A stretch of 64,000 nucleotides of DNA, from positions 1,488,001 to 1,552,000 of the forward strand of contig NZ_CP018016.1 of the NCBI RefSeq assembly GCF_000280495.2, in the 5' to 3' direction. The notes under the pieces are model-generated. The model saw only the letters and a program-made list of their open reading frames with translations, was not told the origin of the DNA and ran no database searches. The DNA comes from Kosakonia radicincitans DSM 16656. Lineage in GTDB: Bacteria; Pseudomonadota; Gammaproteobacteria; Enterobacterales; Enterobacteriaceae. The position numbers and the translations under genes were made by a program. This document shows positions 32,298 through 40,662 of this stretch, in pieces. Position 1 is the first letter of the stretch. Every line of letters starts with the position of its first letter.

Positions 32298-33829
32298 ATG
32301 ATATTACGGCAAAGGAAATGTGTGGGCGAATTCGTTGGTAATAAAGTAGAGAGCTCCAAAAGTAATATTAAACTTGACCTTAAGAAGTTTATGGATATAA
32401 TGCACTGCAAAACTGCAAAACTGCAAAACTGCAAAACTGCAAAACTGCAAAACTGCAAAACTGCAAAACTGCAAAACTGCAAAACTGCAAAACTGCAAAA
32501 CTAAACTGCAAAACTGCAAAACTGCAAAACTGCAAAACTGCAAAACTGCAAAACTGCAAAACTGCAAAACTGCAAAACTGCAAAACTGCAAAACTGCAAA
32601 ACTGCAAAACTGCAAAACTGCAAAACTGCAAAACTATTATTCGAGTAATTTTCTGTTTTTTTCTTCAATTTCCCTTTGTGGTACAGGCCGCCACGGTGGA
32701 TATCACAGCAGAATTTGCGGCAGACATCAGCAAGCCGCAAAATAATCAATTTACCAATACCACTCCCGTTTCAGGATATTGCGTCAGATACAATTGCGCG
32801 AGTAATGAGAAAAGTTTTGCTGTTTCTGGCGTTTGGGCAGAAAAATATCTGGATTATTTATCCCCCGATCTGAATAAACATCATCCATCATTTACATTTG
32901 ATAGTACTGCGCGAACAGTAACCTTAACCGATACGAAAACTGGCAACAGCATAAGTGCAGTTTTCCGGTTCGCGATGTTTGGTGCGACAATTAATCGTCT
33001 GGATGCCAATAACGGTATATTGAGTGATGCATTGAGTGGCTTAGGAACGGCCCCTTTGGGAGGGTGTGATGGAAATAGCACTGCAATGGATGAAAACTGG
33101 TACCGCTTGGGTTGGAGAATGCTACAGAGCACGAAGTTGACCTGTTACAGGAAAATGAATAATACAGGATTTCAGGGTAAGGTTAATATTGACCAGGTCA
33201 GTATAGGATATCTGTTAACTATCACTCCGAAACCGTTAAATATTTTAGCGGGAATATACGAAGGTGACCTTATTTATACGATTGGAGATAATGGTGACCT
33301 TGATTTCCATGCCGATGCGACTTTTGATAATGAAATTAGAATCCACTTAAAAGCGACCGTTGAACATGCATTTTTTATTAAATTCGCACCGGGCAGCGAA
33401 AATGTCCTGCTGGGCGCACAGGGAGGCTGGGAGCCGTGGATGAATGGCGGTCATATACCGCAGTCATTGAGTAAAGAGGTGCCTTTTATTGTCTCTTCAT
33501 CCTCGAAATTTACCGTCAAGATGCAGTGCGGTATTGATGGCGGTAACCAGAATTGTGGTATAGAGAATACGCAAACCAACGAGAAAGTACCTGTGGAAGT
33601 GAGGCTGACACTCCCTGGATTTAAAAGCAATGGCACCGATGTCAATAACCTGCGGCTTACTTCGGCTGCCAATGGGGCAGTTATTGATCCGCCGGGTGCT
33701 TTTATTACATATCGTCGTTCGCACGTTGATTTTCGCGTGCTCAGGCCTGCGGTGGAAACGATGGTAAAAGCGCCAGGCTCAACGTGGAAGGGGTCGGTAA
33801 CACTGGTTTTTGATGCCCAGACGCAGTAA
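32298..33829 (+). CDS. CblD-like tip adhesin paralogue 3, out of frame at an octanucleotide repeat (phase OFF as given)
   Basis: The leader frame begins at ATG 32298 (AAGGA 6 nt upstream) or GTG 32322 (AAAGGAA site). It runs into the AAAACTGC tract and stops at TAA 32502, where the tract has lost three bases. The body is open in another frame that runs upstream through the whole tract but has no ATG, since it is closed by TAA at 32381. This frame gives an export signal (IIRVIFCFFLQFPFVVQA), mature start ATVDITAEFAADISKPQNNQF and an intact CblD-like protein to 33829, with VETMVKAPGSTWKGSVTLVFD at the end. The body from 32678 has no stops. Losing one unit (or gaining two) before 32497 would fuse leader and body. 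A reversible OFF state is favoured over decay because the body is undamaged. Confidence 0.75.
32374..32401 (+). promoter_or_regulatory. Promoter-like TTGACC-N16-TATAAT abutting repeat tract 2
   Basis: Same boxes and spacer as at 30876-30903, again 7 nt before the first full repeat unit, although the surrounding leader has diverged. Confidence 0.5.
32409..32635 (+). repeat. Octanucleotide tandem repeat, (AAAACTGC)x11 + interruption + x15
   Basis: Eleven perfect units (32409-32496), then AAAACT-AAACTGC (32497-32509; a 3-nt deletion relative to two units), then fifteen perfect units (32510-32629) and a partial AAAACT. The interruption creates TAA in one frame only; the tract is otherwise open in all forward frames. 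Confidence 0.97.
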
Positions 33830-33842
33830 ACCCGCCAAAAAA

Positions 33843-33881
33843 GAAATCCCCGCGCATTGTCGCCAACGAGCGGGGGATTTC
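33843..33881. terminator. Terminator between adhesin 3 and the nitroreductase gene
   Basis: GAAATCCCCGC and GCGGGGGATTTC pair with one bulged G around a 16-nt loop. The flanking A/T runs are short, so it may act in both directions on these convergent genes. Confidence 0.6.
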
Positions 33882-33909
33882 ACCTTTACCGGGGTGGTTT
33901 CAGGAATGC

Positions 33910-34509
33910 TTAGCGGGCAACGACAAAACGTTTGTCATCGTCCATGAAGGCTTTTTCGCCCGCCGGAGCCACGATGGAACCAAAGTTCATATGGCCGCGC
34001 AGTTTCCAGTTCGCCGAAATATTCCAGCTGCTCTGCACGTCAGCATCAACGAGCGGGTTATAGTGCTGAAGGTTAGCACCAATACCTTTTTCCGCCAGCG
34101 CCAGCCAGACGGCGTATTGGGCGATACCGGTACTGTGTTCTGACCAGACAGGGAAGTTATCGGCGTAGGCAGCGAACTGCTCCTGCAACCCTTTCACCAC
34201 GTCCTGATCTTCAAAGAACAGCACCGAACCCGCAGCGGCGGCAAAACCATCCAGTTTGTCGGATGTCGCTTTGAAACTCTCTTCCGGAACAATTTTTCTC
34301 AACTGCTCGCGGGTCAGCTCCCAGAATTTCGCATGCTCTTTACCTAACAGAATCAACGCACGAGAACTCTGGGAGTTAAACGCAGAAGGTGCCTGGCGAA
34401 TAGCTTCTTTAATGGTCTCGATAACAACCTCTTCTGCAACCGGCAGATCTTTACCAAGGGCATAAATGGTTCTGCGCTGTTTCGCTAAAGCAAGAAAATT
34501 GTCTGACAT
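33910..34509 (-). CDS. Nitroreductase-family protein
   Basis: 199 residues from ATG 34509, which follows a strong AGGAG site; an in-frame ATG at 34599 would add 30 residues. Features of FMN-binding nitroreductases: RRTIYALGKDLP near the N-terminus, APSAFNSQSSRALILLG (residues ~40-56), and GIGANLQHYNPLVDADVQSSWNI, which resembles the Hbn1/Frm2-like short nitroreductases. Likely an NAD(P)H-dependent oxidoreductase of unknown substrate. It converges on the fimbrial operon. Confidence 0.8.
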   Translation of the reverse strand: MSDNFLALAKQRRTIYALGKDLPVAEEVVIETIKEAIRQAPSAFNSQSSRALILLGKEHAKFWELTREQLRKIVPEESFKATSDKLDGFAAAAGSVLFFEDQDVVKGLQEQFAAYADNFPVWSEHSTGIAQYAVWLALAEKGIGANLQHYNPLVDADVQSSWNISANWKLRGHMNFGSIVAPAGEKAFMDDDKRFVVAR

Positions 34510-34637
34510 AACGGCTCCTGAAGTTGATGGTAATTCCGTGGTGTCGCTATTTGCGGCCTGCGGGAACAAAGCGCTAAAAAGTTTCTGCAACGGGTTCATG
34601 GCTCGCCTTATCCTGTTTGTTATTCCGGCTGGGTAAT

Positions 34638-34847
34638 TTATTTCGTCAGTTCAGCAGTCATATACACGCCGTTGTCAGCACGTGCGCTGGTGATTTTGTA
34701 AGACGCATTGGCTTTTTCCGCCTGTGCAGCAATTTTGGCTTCAGCGGCGGAGAGCGTCGATGCACTGGCGCTGATGCTCTGGGCAAAAGAACCGAAAGAG
34801 AGGGCGGACAGTGCGGCAACTGCAACGAAAGTTTTGATGAATTTCAT
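34638..34847 (-). CDS. Small secreted DUF1471 protein (YhcN/BhsA family)
   Basis: 69 residues: signal peptide MKFIKTFVAVAALSALSFGSFAQS, then the ~45-residue DUF1471 fold (AEAKIAAQAEKANASYKITSARADNGVYMTAELTK). Family members (BhsA, McbA, YhcN) are periplasmic or surface stress proteins affecting biofilm. The ATG has a good upstream site. Single gene, 38 nt upstream of the alternative nitroreductase start. Confidence 0.85.
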   Translation of the reverse strand: MKFIKTFVAVAALSALSFGSFAQSISASASTLSAAEAKIAAQAEKANASYKITSARADNGVYMTAELTK

Positions 34848-35046
34848 GGTCGTATTCCTGCATCATTTTGTTTGGGAGGGCTGTGTTGCCCTGATGTGAT
34901 AAATCATATGCCTGATGAATACGAAGAAAAAGCTGAACTATTTGCGGATAACGTTCAAATAATTAGAACAACTATGGAATTAATTCTGCGCTAAAAGCGT
35001 AGCGATACCCTGCCGCAGACAGGGCAGGGAGAGGGAGCAAACATAC

Positions 35047-35289
35047 TCAGACGGCGAACCAGCGCCGCCAGATAAAACGCAGTACGAAAAACTCAATGCA
35101 GCCAAGCAGTAAAAACCACAGGCAGTAGAGCAGGGTATAAAGCTGGTTCAAATCCAGCAGATGAAAGCGCTGCATCAGACTTTGCGCCAGTTGCAGGCCC
35201 AGTGATGGCGCGGGCAGCAGCAGGACAGAGATAAAAGCCATCAACAGGATGCCTGCCAGCGTAACCAGCGATTCGAGCGGGTGTTTCAT
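35047..35289 (-). CDS. Small inner-membrane protein, YfdY-like (DUF2545)
   Basis: 80 residues with two hydrophobic helices (about 8-28 and 50-72) and a basic, aromatic C-terminus (RFIWRRWF). Length and the MKHPLE start and YTLLYCLWFLLLG core resemble E. coli YfdY from memory. No function is known. It stands alone between the DUF1471 gene and the chemoreceptor. Confidence 0.65.
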   Translation of the reverse strand: MKHPLESLVTLAGILLMAFISVLLLPAPSLGLQLAQSLMQRFHLLDLNQLYTLLYCLWFLLLGCIEFFVLRFIWRRWFAV

Positions 35290-35363
35290 AAGCGTTAATC
35301 ATCGGTGAAAAAAAGCATTGTCGGGGAAAGCACGCCGCAGCGCAACGTTCCCCGTATGACGGA

Positions 35364-37271
35364 TCACGCCACCACGAAGCGATCGACCAGCGTCGTCATG
35401 GTTTGTGATTGTTGATCCAGCATCTGGCTGGCGCTGGCGGCGCTGGCCACCAGCCCGGCGTTTTGCTGGGTCACCTGCTCCAGTTGGTTCAGCGCTTCAT
35501 GCACCTGCGAGACGCCGAGTGACTGCTCGCCTGCCGCATGGGCGATATCGCTGACAAACGCCAGCATCTGACCGGTATTGGCTTTCGCCGACTGCAACGC
35601 CCGGTCGGATGCCTGCACCAGCGTCACGCCCTGCTCGATCTGCTCCATGTTGTTGCTTATTAACTCGCGGATCTGCCGGGCATCACTGGCGCAGCGCTGC
35701 GACAGATTACGCACCTCGGAGGCTACCACCGCAAAGCCCTTGCCCAGTTCCCCGGCGCGGGCGGCTTCTACCGCCGCATTCAGCGCCAGCAGGTTGGTCT
35801 GGAAAGAGATCTCGTCGATGGAACTGACAATGCTGGAGATCTGCTCGCTGGAACCGCGAATGGCGAGCATACTGCTGCTGGCTTCTGCCGCCACGCGACT
35901 CGCTTCCTGCACCTGCTGCTCCATCTCTTCGGTCAGCCTTTTCGCTTCAATGGCATTATCTGCCGTCAGATTCACCGCCGTGGCAATCTGCTCCATACTG
36001 GCGGCCGTTTCAACCAGCGATGCGGCCTGCTCATCGGTACGCGAAGCCAGATCCTGATTGCCATCGGCAATGTCCGCGCTGGCGCTGCGTAGCACGGCGG
36101 CACCCTGTTTTATCTCGCTGACAATATGCTGAATGTTCTCAATGGCCTGGTTATAAGCGCGATTAAGCAGCGACAGCTCATCGCTACCGGGCACGTCGAG
36201 GCGCTGAGTCAGATCGCCATCCATCCCTTCGATGGTTGCCAGAGAGTGGTGCAACTGACGGTGAATGCTGCTGGCGACCAGCAGGGCGAAGAACAGCGCC
36301 ACCACCAGTGCCGCGACGCTAACCAGCGCAAAGATAATTACCCCGCGCCAGGCGCTGTCCGCCAGCGACTGCGCCGTGGCGAGTAGCGTATCGGAGGCTG
36401 AATCCTCCACCGTTTTGAGCGCATTAATCCGCGCCGTCTGAGCGGTGAACCAGTCTGCGGGAGCCACGCCAAAACTGCCGCTTGCCGCATGGTCAATCGC
36501 CTGCTGGCGCAGTTCAAGGGCGTGCGTCGCCTGCGGTGCCTGCAACTGTGCGGCCAGTTTTTCATTCACTGCTGGCGTATTGAAGGCCTGCGCCGCCGCG
36601 AACCACGATAGTTGCTTGCCCACCGTTTCATTCAACTGGCGAAACTGGCCGTCGGTAAAGCGATCGGCGGAGAAGACGTTCGACATCAGCGCGCGCTCGA
36701 TGCCGGTCTGCTCTTTGGCATTCAGGATGCTGTAATAGGCCGCCAGTTGGTTGACGATCGCCCCGTTATCGGTCAACTGGCTGATCCCACCAACGACATT
36801 CAGCAGGTCGTTAATCATTGCGCTGTACCACGCCAGGGATTCGGTACCGGTTACGCTCTGCCCGCGAATTTGCTGACGAAACGCGTCGATTCCCTGCTGA
36901 TGCTGCTGAAATTGTTCCAGCGCGTGACGAATATCGTTATTCGCTTGCTGGAGAGGAAATTGTTTAAGCGCTTCAGTTAATTGCGTAATGGCTTTCGAAG
37001 AGTGTGGATATTGAACGTTTAATTCAGCGGAGAATTGTTGGCCTTTGCTGCCTAAATATCCGGCGCTCAATCCACGTTCTTTTTGCAATTCATGAATAAC
37101 GCTTCCGGCATATTTTGCCAGCAATGTTAAGTTCATAATGGTGCGCATTTGCTGGCCTGTTTCAAGACGACTCAGGATACCGTTAGACGCTAACCCTATG
37201 AGTGCAAACAATAAAGGAAAAAGTGCCAGCAATAATTTCAATTTCATTGATAAACGATAAATCCATCTCAT
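35364..37271 (-). CDS. Methyl-accepting chemotaxis protein with NIT (nitrate/nitrite-type) sensor domain
   Basis: 635 residues: TM1 (~11-30), a periplasmic NIT-type helical sensor (~45-290, with [27 protein letters not shown]), TM2 (~308-332), HAMP (~333-385), then a signalling domain with the hairpin tip [31 protein letters not shown]. No NWETF-type CheR/CheB tether at the C-terminus (ends VDRFVVA). The ligand is not predictable beyond nitrate/nitrite or small anions as a family precedent. It has its own sigma28-like promoter. Confidence 0.92.
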   Translation of the reverse strand: MRWIYRLSMKLKLLLALFPLLFALIGLASNGILSRLETGQQMRTIMNLTLLAKYAGSVIHELQKERGLSAGYLGSKGQQFSAELNVQYPHSSKAITQLTEALKQFPLQQANNDIRHALEQFQQHQQGIDAFRQQIRGQSVTGTESLAWYSAMINDLLNVVGGISQLTDNGAIVNQLAAYYSILNAKEQTGIERALMSNVFSADRFTDGQFRQLNETVGKQLSWFAAAQAFNTPAVNEKLAAQLQAPQATHALELRQQAIDHAASGSFGVAPADWFTAQTARINALKTVEDSASDTLLATAQSLADSAWRGVIIFALVSVAALVVALFFALLVASSIHRQLHHSLATIEGMDGDLTQRLDVPGSDELSLLNRAYNQAIENIQHIVSEIKQGAAVLRSASADIADGNQDLASRTDEQAASLVETAASMEQIATAVNLTADNAIEAKRLTEEMEQQVQEASRVAAEASSSMLAIRGSSEQISSIVSSIDEISFQTNLLALNAAVEAARAGELGKGFAVVASEVRNLSQRCASDARQIRELISNNMEQIEQGVTLVQASDRALQSAKANTGQMLAFVSDIAHAAGEQSLGVSQVHEALNQLEQVTQQNAGLVASAASASQMLDQQSQTMTTLVDRFVVA

Positions 37272-37305
37272 ACCGATGCCTCAGGTTGGCTTTAACTTAT
37301 ATGGC

Positions 37306-37332
37306 TTATCGGGGATAAAGAGGCATTCTTTA
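37306..37332 (-). promoter_or_regulatory. FliA (sigma28) promoter for the chemoreceptor
   Basis: Minus strand TAAAGAAT-N11-CCCGATAA against the consensus TAAAGTTT-N11-GCCGATAA, 35 nt before the ATG. Box spacing is exact. Confidence 0.85.
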
Positions 37333-37424
37333 TTTTTAACACGAGGCTTGTTGATATTTATCAATTCCGACAGGGGGTTCTACCACTTTATGATTACTAT
37401 TTTGTAAGTAACACTGAAAATATA

Positions 37425-37458
37425 TTTTAGCGCAGCAAAGCATTAAGCTGCGCTAAAA
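37425..37458 (-). terminator. ybdK terminator
   Basis: Perfect 11-bp stem TTTTAGCGCAG / CTGCGCTAAAA with a 12-nt loop, 22 nt past the ybdK stop on the minus strand. Confidence 0.8.
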
Positions 37459-37480
37459 TTATCGATTGAGTAAATTCTGA

Positions 37481-38599
37481 TTATCCTGCCGCCCAAATTT
37501 CGGCATGTTTCTGCACCAGGCCAATTAATGAGCCGCCATCCGCTACAAAATCGCGCATCAGTTGCGCCTCATTCTTGCCGCGTTTGACTCGCGCTGCCAG
37601 TTCATCCAGTGCGCTACCGGCATGGAGCCTGTCGGCCCACGGCGCGATTTTTTCCAGCAGACGCGTGAGATCCTCGGCAATGGTGTGCTGCTCGCCGCTG
37701 TGAACGTCAGTAATAATCCCGTCCAGGCCGTAACGACACGCCTGGAAACGGTTGAACTTATACAGCAGGTAATCCTGCGGCTGGTGCTTAAAGGGGCGCT
37801 CGGCCAGCAGCCAGTGCGACACTGCCTGAATAAGTCCGGCAATATTAATGGCGTGGGAAAGCGTCAGTGGCGTGTCCATCACCCGCACTTCAACCGTGCC
37901 AAAATTGGGGCTGGGGCGAATATCCCAGTGCAGATCTTTAATGCTCTCAATCATTGAGGTGTAGCTTAAGCGGCGAAACAGACCGGTAAACTCCTGCCAG
38001 TTTGCCACCCACGGCATCGGGCCATTATCCGGAAAGGCGGAGAAAAGATTGAGGCGCGACGAGGCGTAGCGGGTGTCGGAGCCCTGGCTGTAGGGAGAAG
38101 CGGCGCTGAGCGCAATAAAGTGCGGGACAAAGCGGGAAAGGCCATGCAGCAAATAGATGGCGTCGTCGCCATTCGCGCAGCCGACGTGCACATGCTGGCC
38201 AAACACTGTTGCCTGCTGCATCAGATAACCGAACATCTCCACCGTGCGGGCATAGCGCTCATCCTCACACACCAACTGGCGCTGCCATTTCTGGAACGGA
38301 TGCGTGCCGCCGCCGCAAATCTGTACGTGGTGAGCGGCCGCGGTTTGCAAAATTATCTGCTGCATGGCGGAAAACTGGTGAGCCGCCTGATGGATGTCGC
38401 GGCAGACGCCGGTGGCGATCTCCAGCATACTTTCGGTGATATCGTGCTTCACTTCGCCACCAGTCACCTGGCTTTTCATCGCGTCTATCAGCCGGGATGA
38501 GTCCTGGCTTAAATCGTAGCCCGGCGGGTTAACCACCTGTAATTCCACTTCAATACCGAGGGTCAGCGGATCCGAAACATGAAAATCGGCTAGTGGCAT
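37481..38599 (-). CDS. ybdK: Carboxylate-amine ligase YbdK (glutamate-cysteine ligase type 2 family)
   Basis: 372 residues as in E. coli YbdK. N-terminal [20 protein letters not shown] carries the ATP-grasp-like GCS2 Glu motif, CGGGTHPF and [13 protein letters not shown] follow, and VEVRVMD is near residue 235. In vitro YbdK has weak gamma-glutamylcysteine synthetase activity; the physiological substrate is unknown. The start at 38599 has an AAGGGA site. Single-gene unit diverging from the ABC operon. Confidence 0.93.
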   Translation of the reverse strand: MPLADFHVSDPLTLGIEVELQVVNPPGYDLSQDSSRLIDAMKSQVTGGEVKHDITESMLEIATGVCRDIHQAAHQFSAMQQIILQTAAAHHVQICGGGTHPFQKWQRQLVCEDERYARTVEMFGYLMQQATVFGQHVHVGCANGDDAIYLLHGLSRFVPHFIALSAASPYSQGSDTRYASSRLNLFSAFPDNGPMPWVANWQEFTGLFRRLSYTSMIESIKDLHWDIRPSPNFGTVEVRVMDTPLTLSHAINIAGLIQAVSHWLLAERPFKHQPQDYLLYKFNRFQACRYGLDGIITDVHSGEQHTIAEDLTRLLEKIAPWADRLHAGSALDELAARVKRGKNEAQLMRDFVADGGSLIGLVQKHAEIWAAG

Positions 38600-38938
38600 A
38601 GTCGTCCCTTATGAAATGAGTTTCCATTATTATGGAAGTGAATGGCTGATCCTTCCTCTTTTGCCGCCACGCACGTTATCCGCACTACAGTGATTACTTA
38701 TGATTTATGCATGATCATGAAAAGATTTAATAAATAGTCGCACAGGAAAATAATATCGCTATGAAACCACCATTCTCCCGATTTAATGGTGCATTTTTGC
38801 AACATTTTTCCCGAAATGGGTGCGCTTACTGCCGCGAACTATATAAAGCTGTTATCCGTAACACCGCATAATGCCCTGAGTAATAACCATTTCTGATATT
38901 TTCTGCGTCTGAATGCGATAAGTTTTTGTTTATTCGGC
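38600..38938. other. Intergenic between ybdK and the peptide-type ABC operon
   Basis: About 340 bp without a gene, AT-rich in the middle. It contains dyad-like TGGTGCA...TTGCAAC half-sites around 38790 that could be an activator site for the sigma54-like promoter next to it (weak). Confidence 0.4.
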
Positions 38939-38954
38939 TGGTATGTATCTTGCC
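38939..38954 (+). promoter_or_regulatory. sigma54-like promoter before the peptide-type ABC operon
   Basis: TGGTATGTATCTTGCC fits TGGCACG-N4-TTGCW with invariant GG and GC elements correctly spaced, 37 nt before the start codon. Suggests nitrogen (NtrC) control, consistent with amidase and carbamoyl hydrolase genes in the operon. Confidence 0.6.
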
Positions 38955-38990
38955 TGTTAAATGTCTCATTTATTTAACAGGGACACTGTG

Positions 38991-40649
38991 ATGCTTAATC
39001 AATCTTTTTGGCGTAAACACCGTATTGTGGCCGCGATTGGCGCACTGGCGCTGGCAGGGGGATTACAGGCGCAGGCCTCAACATTGCGTATCGCCATGAC
39101 CGCAGCGGATATCCCGTTAACGCTGGGCCAGCCTGACCAGGGTTTTGAAGGCAATCGCTTTACCGGTATTCCGTTATATGACTCGCTGGTGGAGTGGGAT
39201 CTGTCGCAAGGCGAAAAACCGAGCGGGCTGGTGCCAGGGCTGGCAACCGAATGGCATGTTGATCCGCAAAACCAGAGCCGCTGGATCTTCACGCTGCGCC
39301 CTGGCGTGAAGTTTCACGACGGCACGGAAGTGAATGCCGACGCCATTGTCTGGAACGTGGGTAAAGTGCTGGATAAAGCCGCGCCGCAATATGCGCCGGG
39401 GCAAATCGGCAACACGTTGTCGCGTATGCCGACGCTGACCGGCGCTGAAAAAATTGACGATCACACGGTCGCGCTCACCACCTCAGAGCCGGATGCACTG
39501 CTGCCGTACAACATCACTAACCTGTTTATTGTCTCGCCGACGGCGTGGCAGAAAATTTATGACGCGGTTCCGGCTTCGACAGGCGATACCGCCGCACGCA
39601 GCAAACAAGCGTGGACCACCTTTGCCTCGCAGGCCGTCGGCAGCGGGCCATTCAAGCTGGAAAAACTGGTGCCGCGCCAGCAGTTAATCCTCGATAAGAA
39701 CCCAGATTACTGGAATAAAGACCGCATTCCGCGCGTCGATAAAGTGGTGCTGATCCCGCTACCGGAAGCTAACGCCCGCACCGCCGCGCTGCTGTCGAAA
39801 CAGGTGGACTGGATTGAAGCGCCAGCACCGGATGCGGTCGATCAGATCAAAGCGCAGGGTTTTAAAATCTACTCCAACACCCAGCCGCACCTCTGGCCGT
39901 GGCAGTTCTCATTCCTGGAAGGTTCGCCGTGGCGCGACATTCGTGTGCGCAAAGCCGCCAACCTCTGCCTCAACCGTTCCGAGCTGAAAAGCTATCTCGG
40001 CGGTTATATGTCCGAAGCGACCGGAGTGTATGAAGAGGGCAACCCGTGGCGCGGCAAACCGACATTCCAGATCAAATACGATCCCGATACCGCGCGTAAG
40101 TTGATGACCGAAGCAGGCTACAGCGAAAGCAAACCGCTGCACGTTACCGTGGCGACGTCCGCCTCGGGTTCCGGCCAGATGCAGCCGCTGCCGATGAATG
40201 AATACATCCAGCAGAGCCTGAAAAGCTGCTACTTCAACGTCGATATCAAGGTCAACGAGTGGAACACGCTGTTCACCAACTGGCGTTTAGGAGCGAAAGA
40301 TCCGTCCGCACAGGGGGTTAACGCCATCAACGTCAGCGCTGCGGTGACCGACCCGTACTTCGGCATGATCCGCTTCTCTACCGCAAAAGCCTTGCCGCCT
40401 ACCGCCACCAACTGGGGTTACTTCACCTCGCCGGAAACCGAAAAACTGGCGGCCGCCGTCAAACACGCTTTCACCCCGGCCGAGATGGATAAAGCCGCCG
40501 GTGAGCTGCATGCCGCGCTGGTGGATCAGGTGCCGTTCCTGTTTGTGGCGCACGACGTTGGCCCGCGCGCCATCTCCCCGGCCGTGACCGGCGTGGTGCA
40601 ACCGCAGAGCTGGTTTATTGATTTAAGTCTGGTGAGCAAGAAAGAGTAA
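38991..40649 (+). CDS. ABC importer substrate-binding protein, family 5 (peptide/nickel class)
   Basis: 552 residues from ATG 38991 (AGGGA upstream). Signal peptide MLNQSFWRKHRIVAAIGALALAGGLQAQA, then LRIAMTAADIPLTLGQPDQGFEGNRFTG and the SBP_bac_5 core (GLVPGLATEWHVD...WIFTLRPGVKFHDGTEVNADAIVWNV). Family members bind oligopeptides, opines, glutathione or heme. With an amidase and carbamoylase downstream, the ligand is probably an amide or ureido compound (inference). First gene of a six-gene ABC-enzyme operon plus one. Confidence 0.9.
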   Translation: MLNQSFWRKHRIVAAIGALALAGGLQAQASTLRIAMTAADIPLTLGQPDQGFEGNRFTGIPLYDSLVEWDLSQGEKPSGLVPGLATEWHVDPQNQSRWIFTLRPGVKFHDGTEVNADAIVWNVGKVLDKAAPQYAPGQIGNTLSRMPTLTGAEKIDDHTVALTTSEPDALLPYNITNLFIVSPTAWQKIYDAVPASTGDTAARSKQAWTTFASQAVGSGPFKLEKLVPRQQLILDKNPDYWNKDRIPRVDKVVLIPLPEANARTAALLSKQVDWIEAPAPDAVDQIKAQGFKIYSNTQPHLWPWQFSFLEGSPWRDIRVRKAANLCLNRSELKSYLGGYMSEATGVYEEGNPWRGKPTFQIKYDPDTARKLMTEAGYSESKPLHVTVATSASGSGQMQPLPMNEYIQQSLKSCYFNVDIKVNEWNTLFTNWRLGAKDPSAQGVNAINVSAAVTDPYFGMIRFSTAKALPPTATNWGYFTSPETEKLAAAVKHAFTPAEMDKAAGELHAALVDQVPFLFVAHDVGPRAISPAVTGVVQPQSWFIDLSLVSKKE

Positions 40650-40662
40650 CCGAGGAGGGGCC

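Noticed and set aside
30906..32635. CRISPR array
   Set aside because: The repeats are uninterrupted 8-nt tandem units without spacers, inside protein-coding genes; no cas genes nearby.
32270..32749. Minus-strand open frames with a repeating FCSFAVLQ peptide
   Set aside because: The octanucleotide tract is open in every frame on both strands, so these are by-products of the repeat and have no initiation context.
32298..33829. Adhesin 3 as an ordinary decayed pseudogene
   Set aside because: Its only defect is the frame offset at the repeat tract. The body and export signal are intact, so a reversible OFF state is more economical.
34848..35046. Possible small RNA between the DUF1471 and YfdY-like genes
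   Set aside because: A short CCCTGCC/GGCAGGG hairpin is present, but there is no clear promoter-terminator pair.
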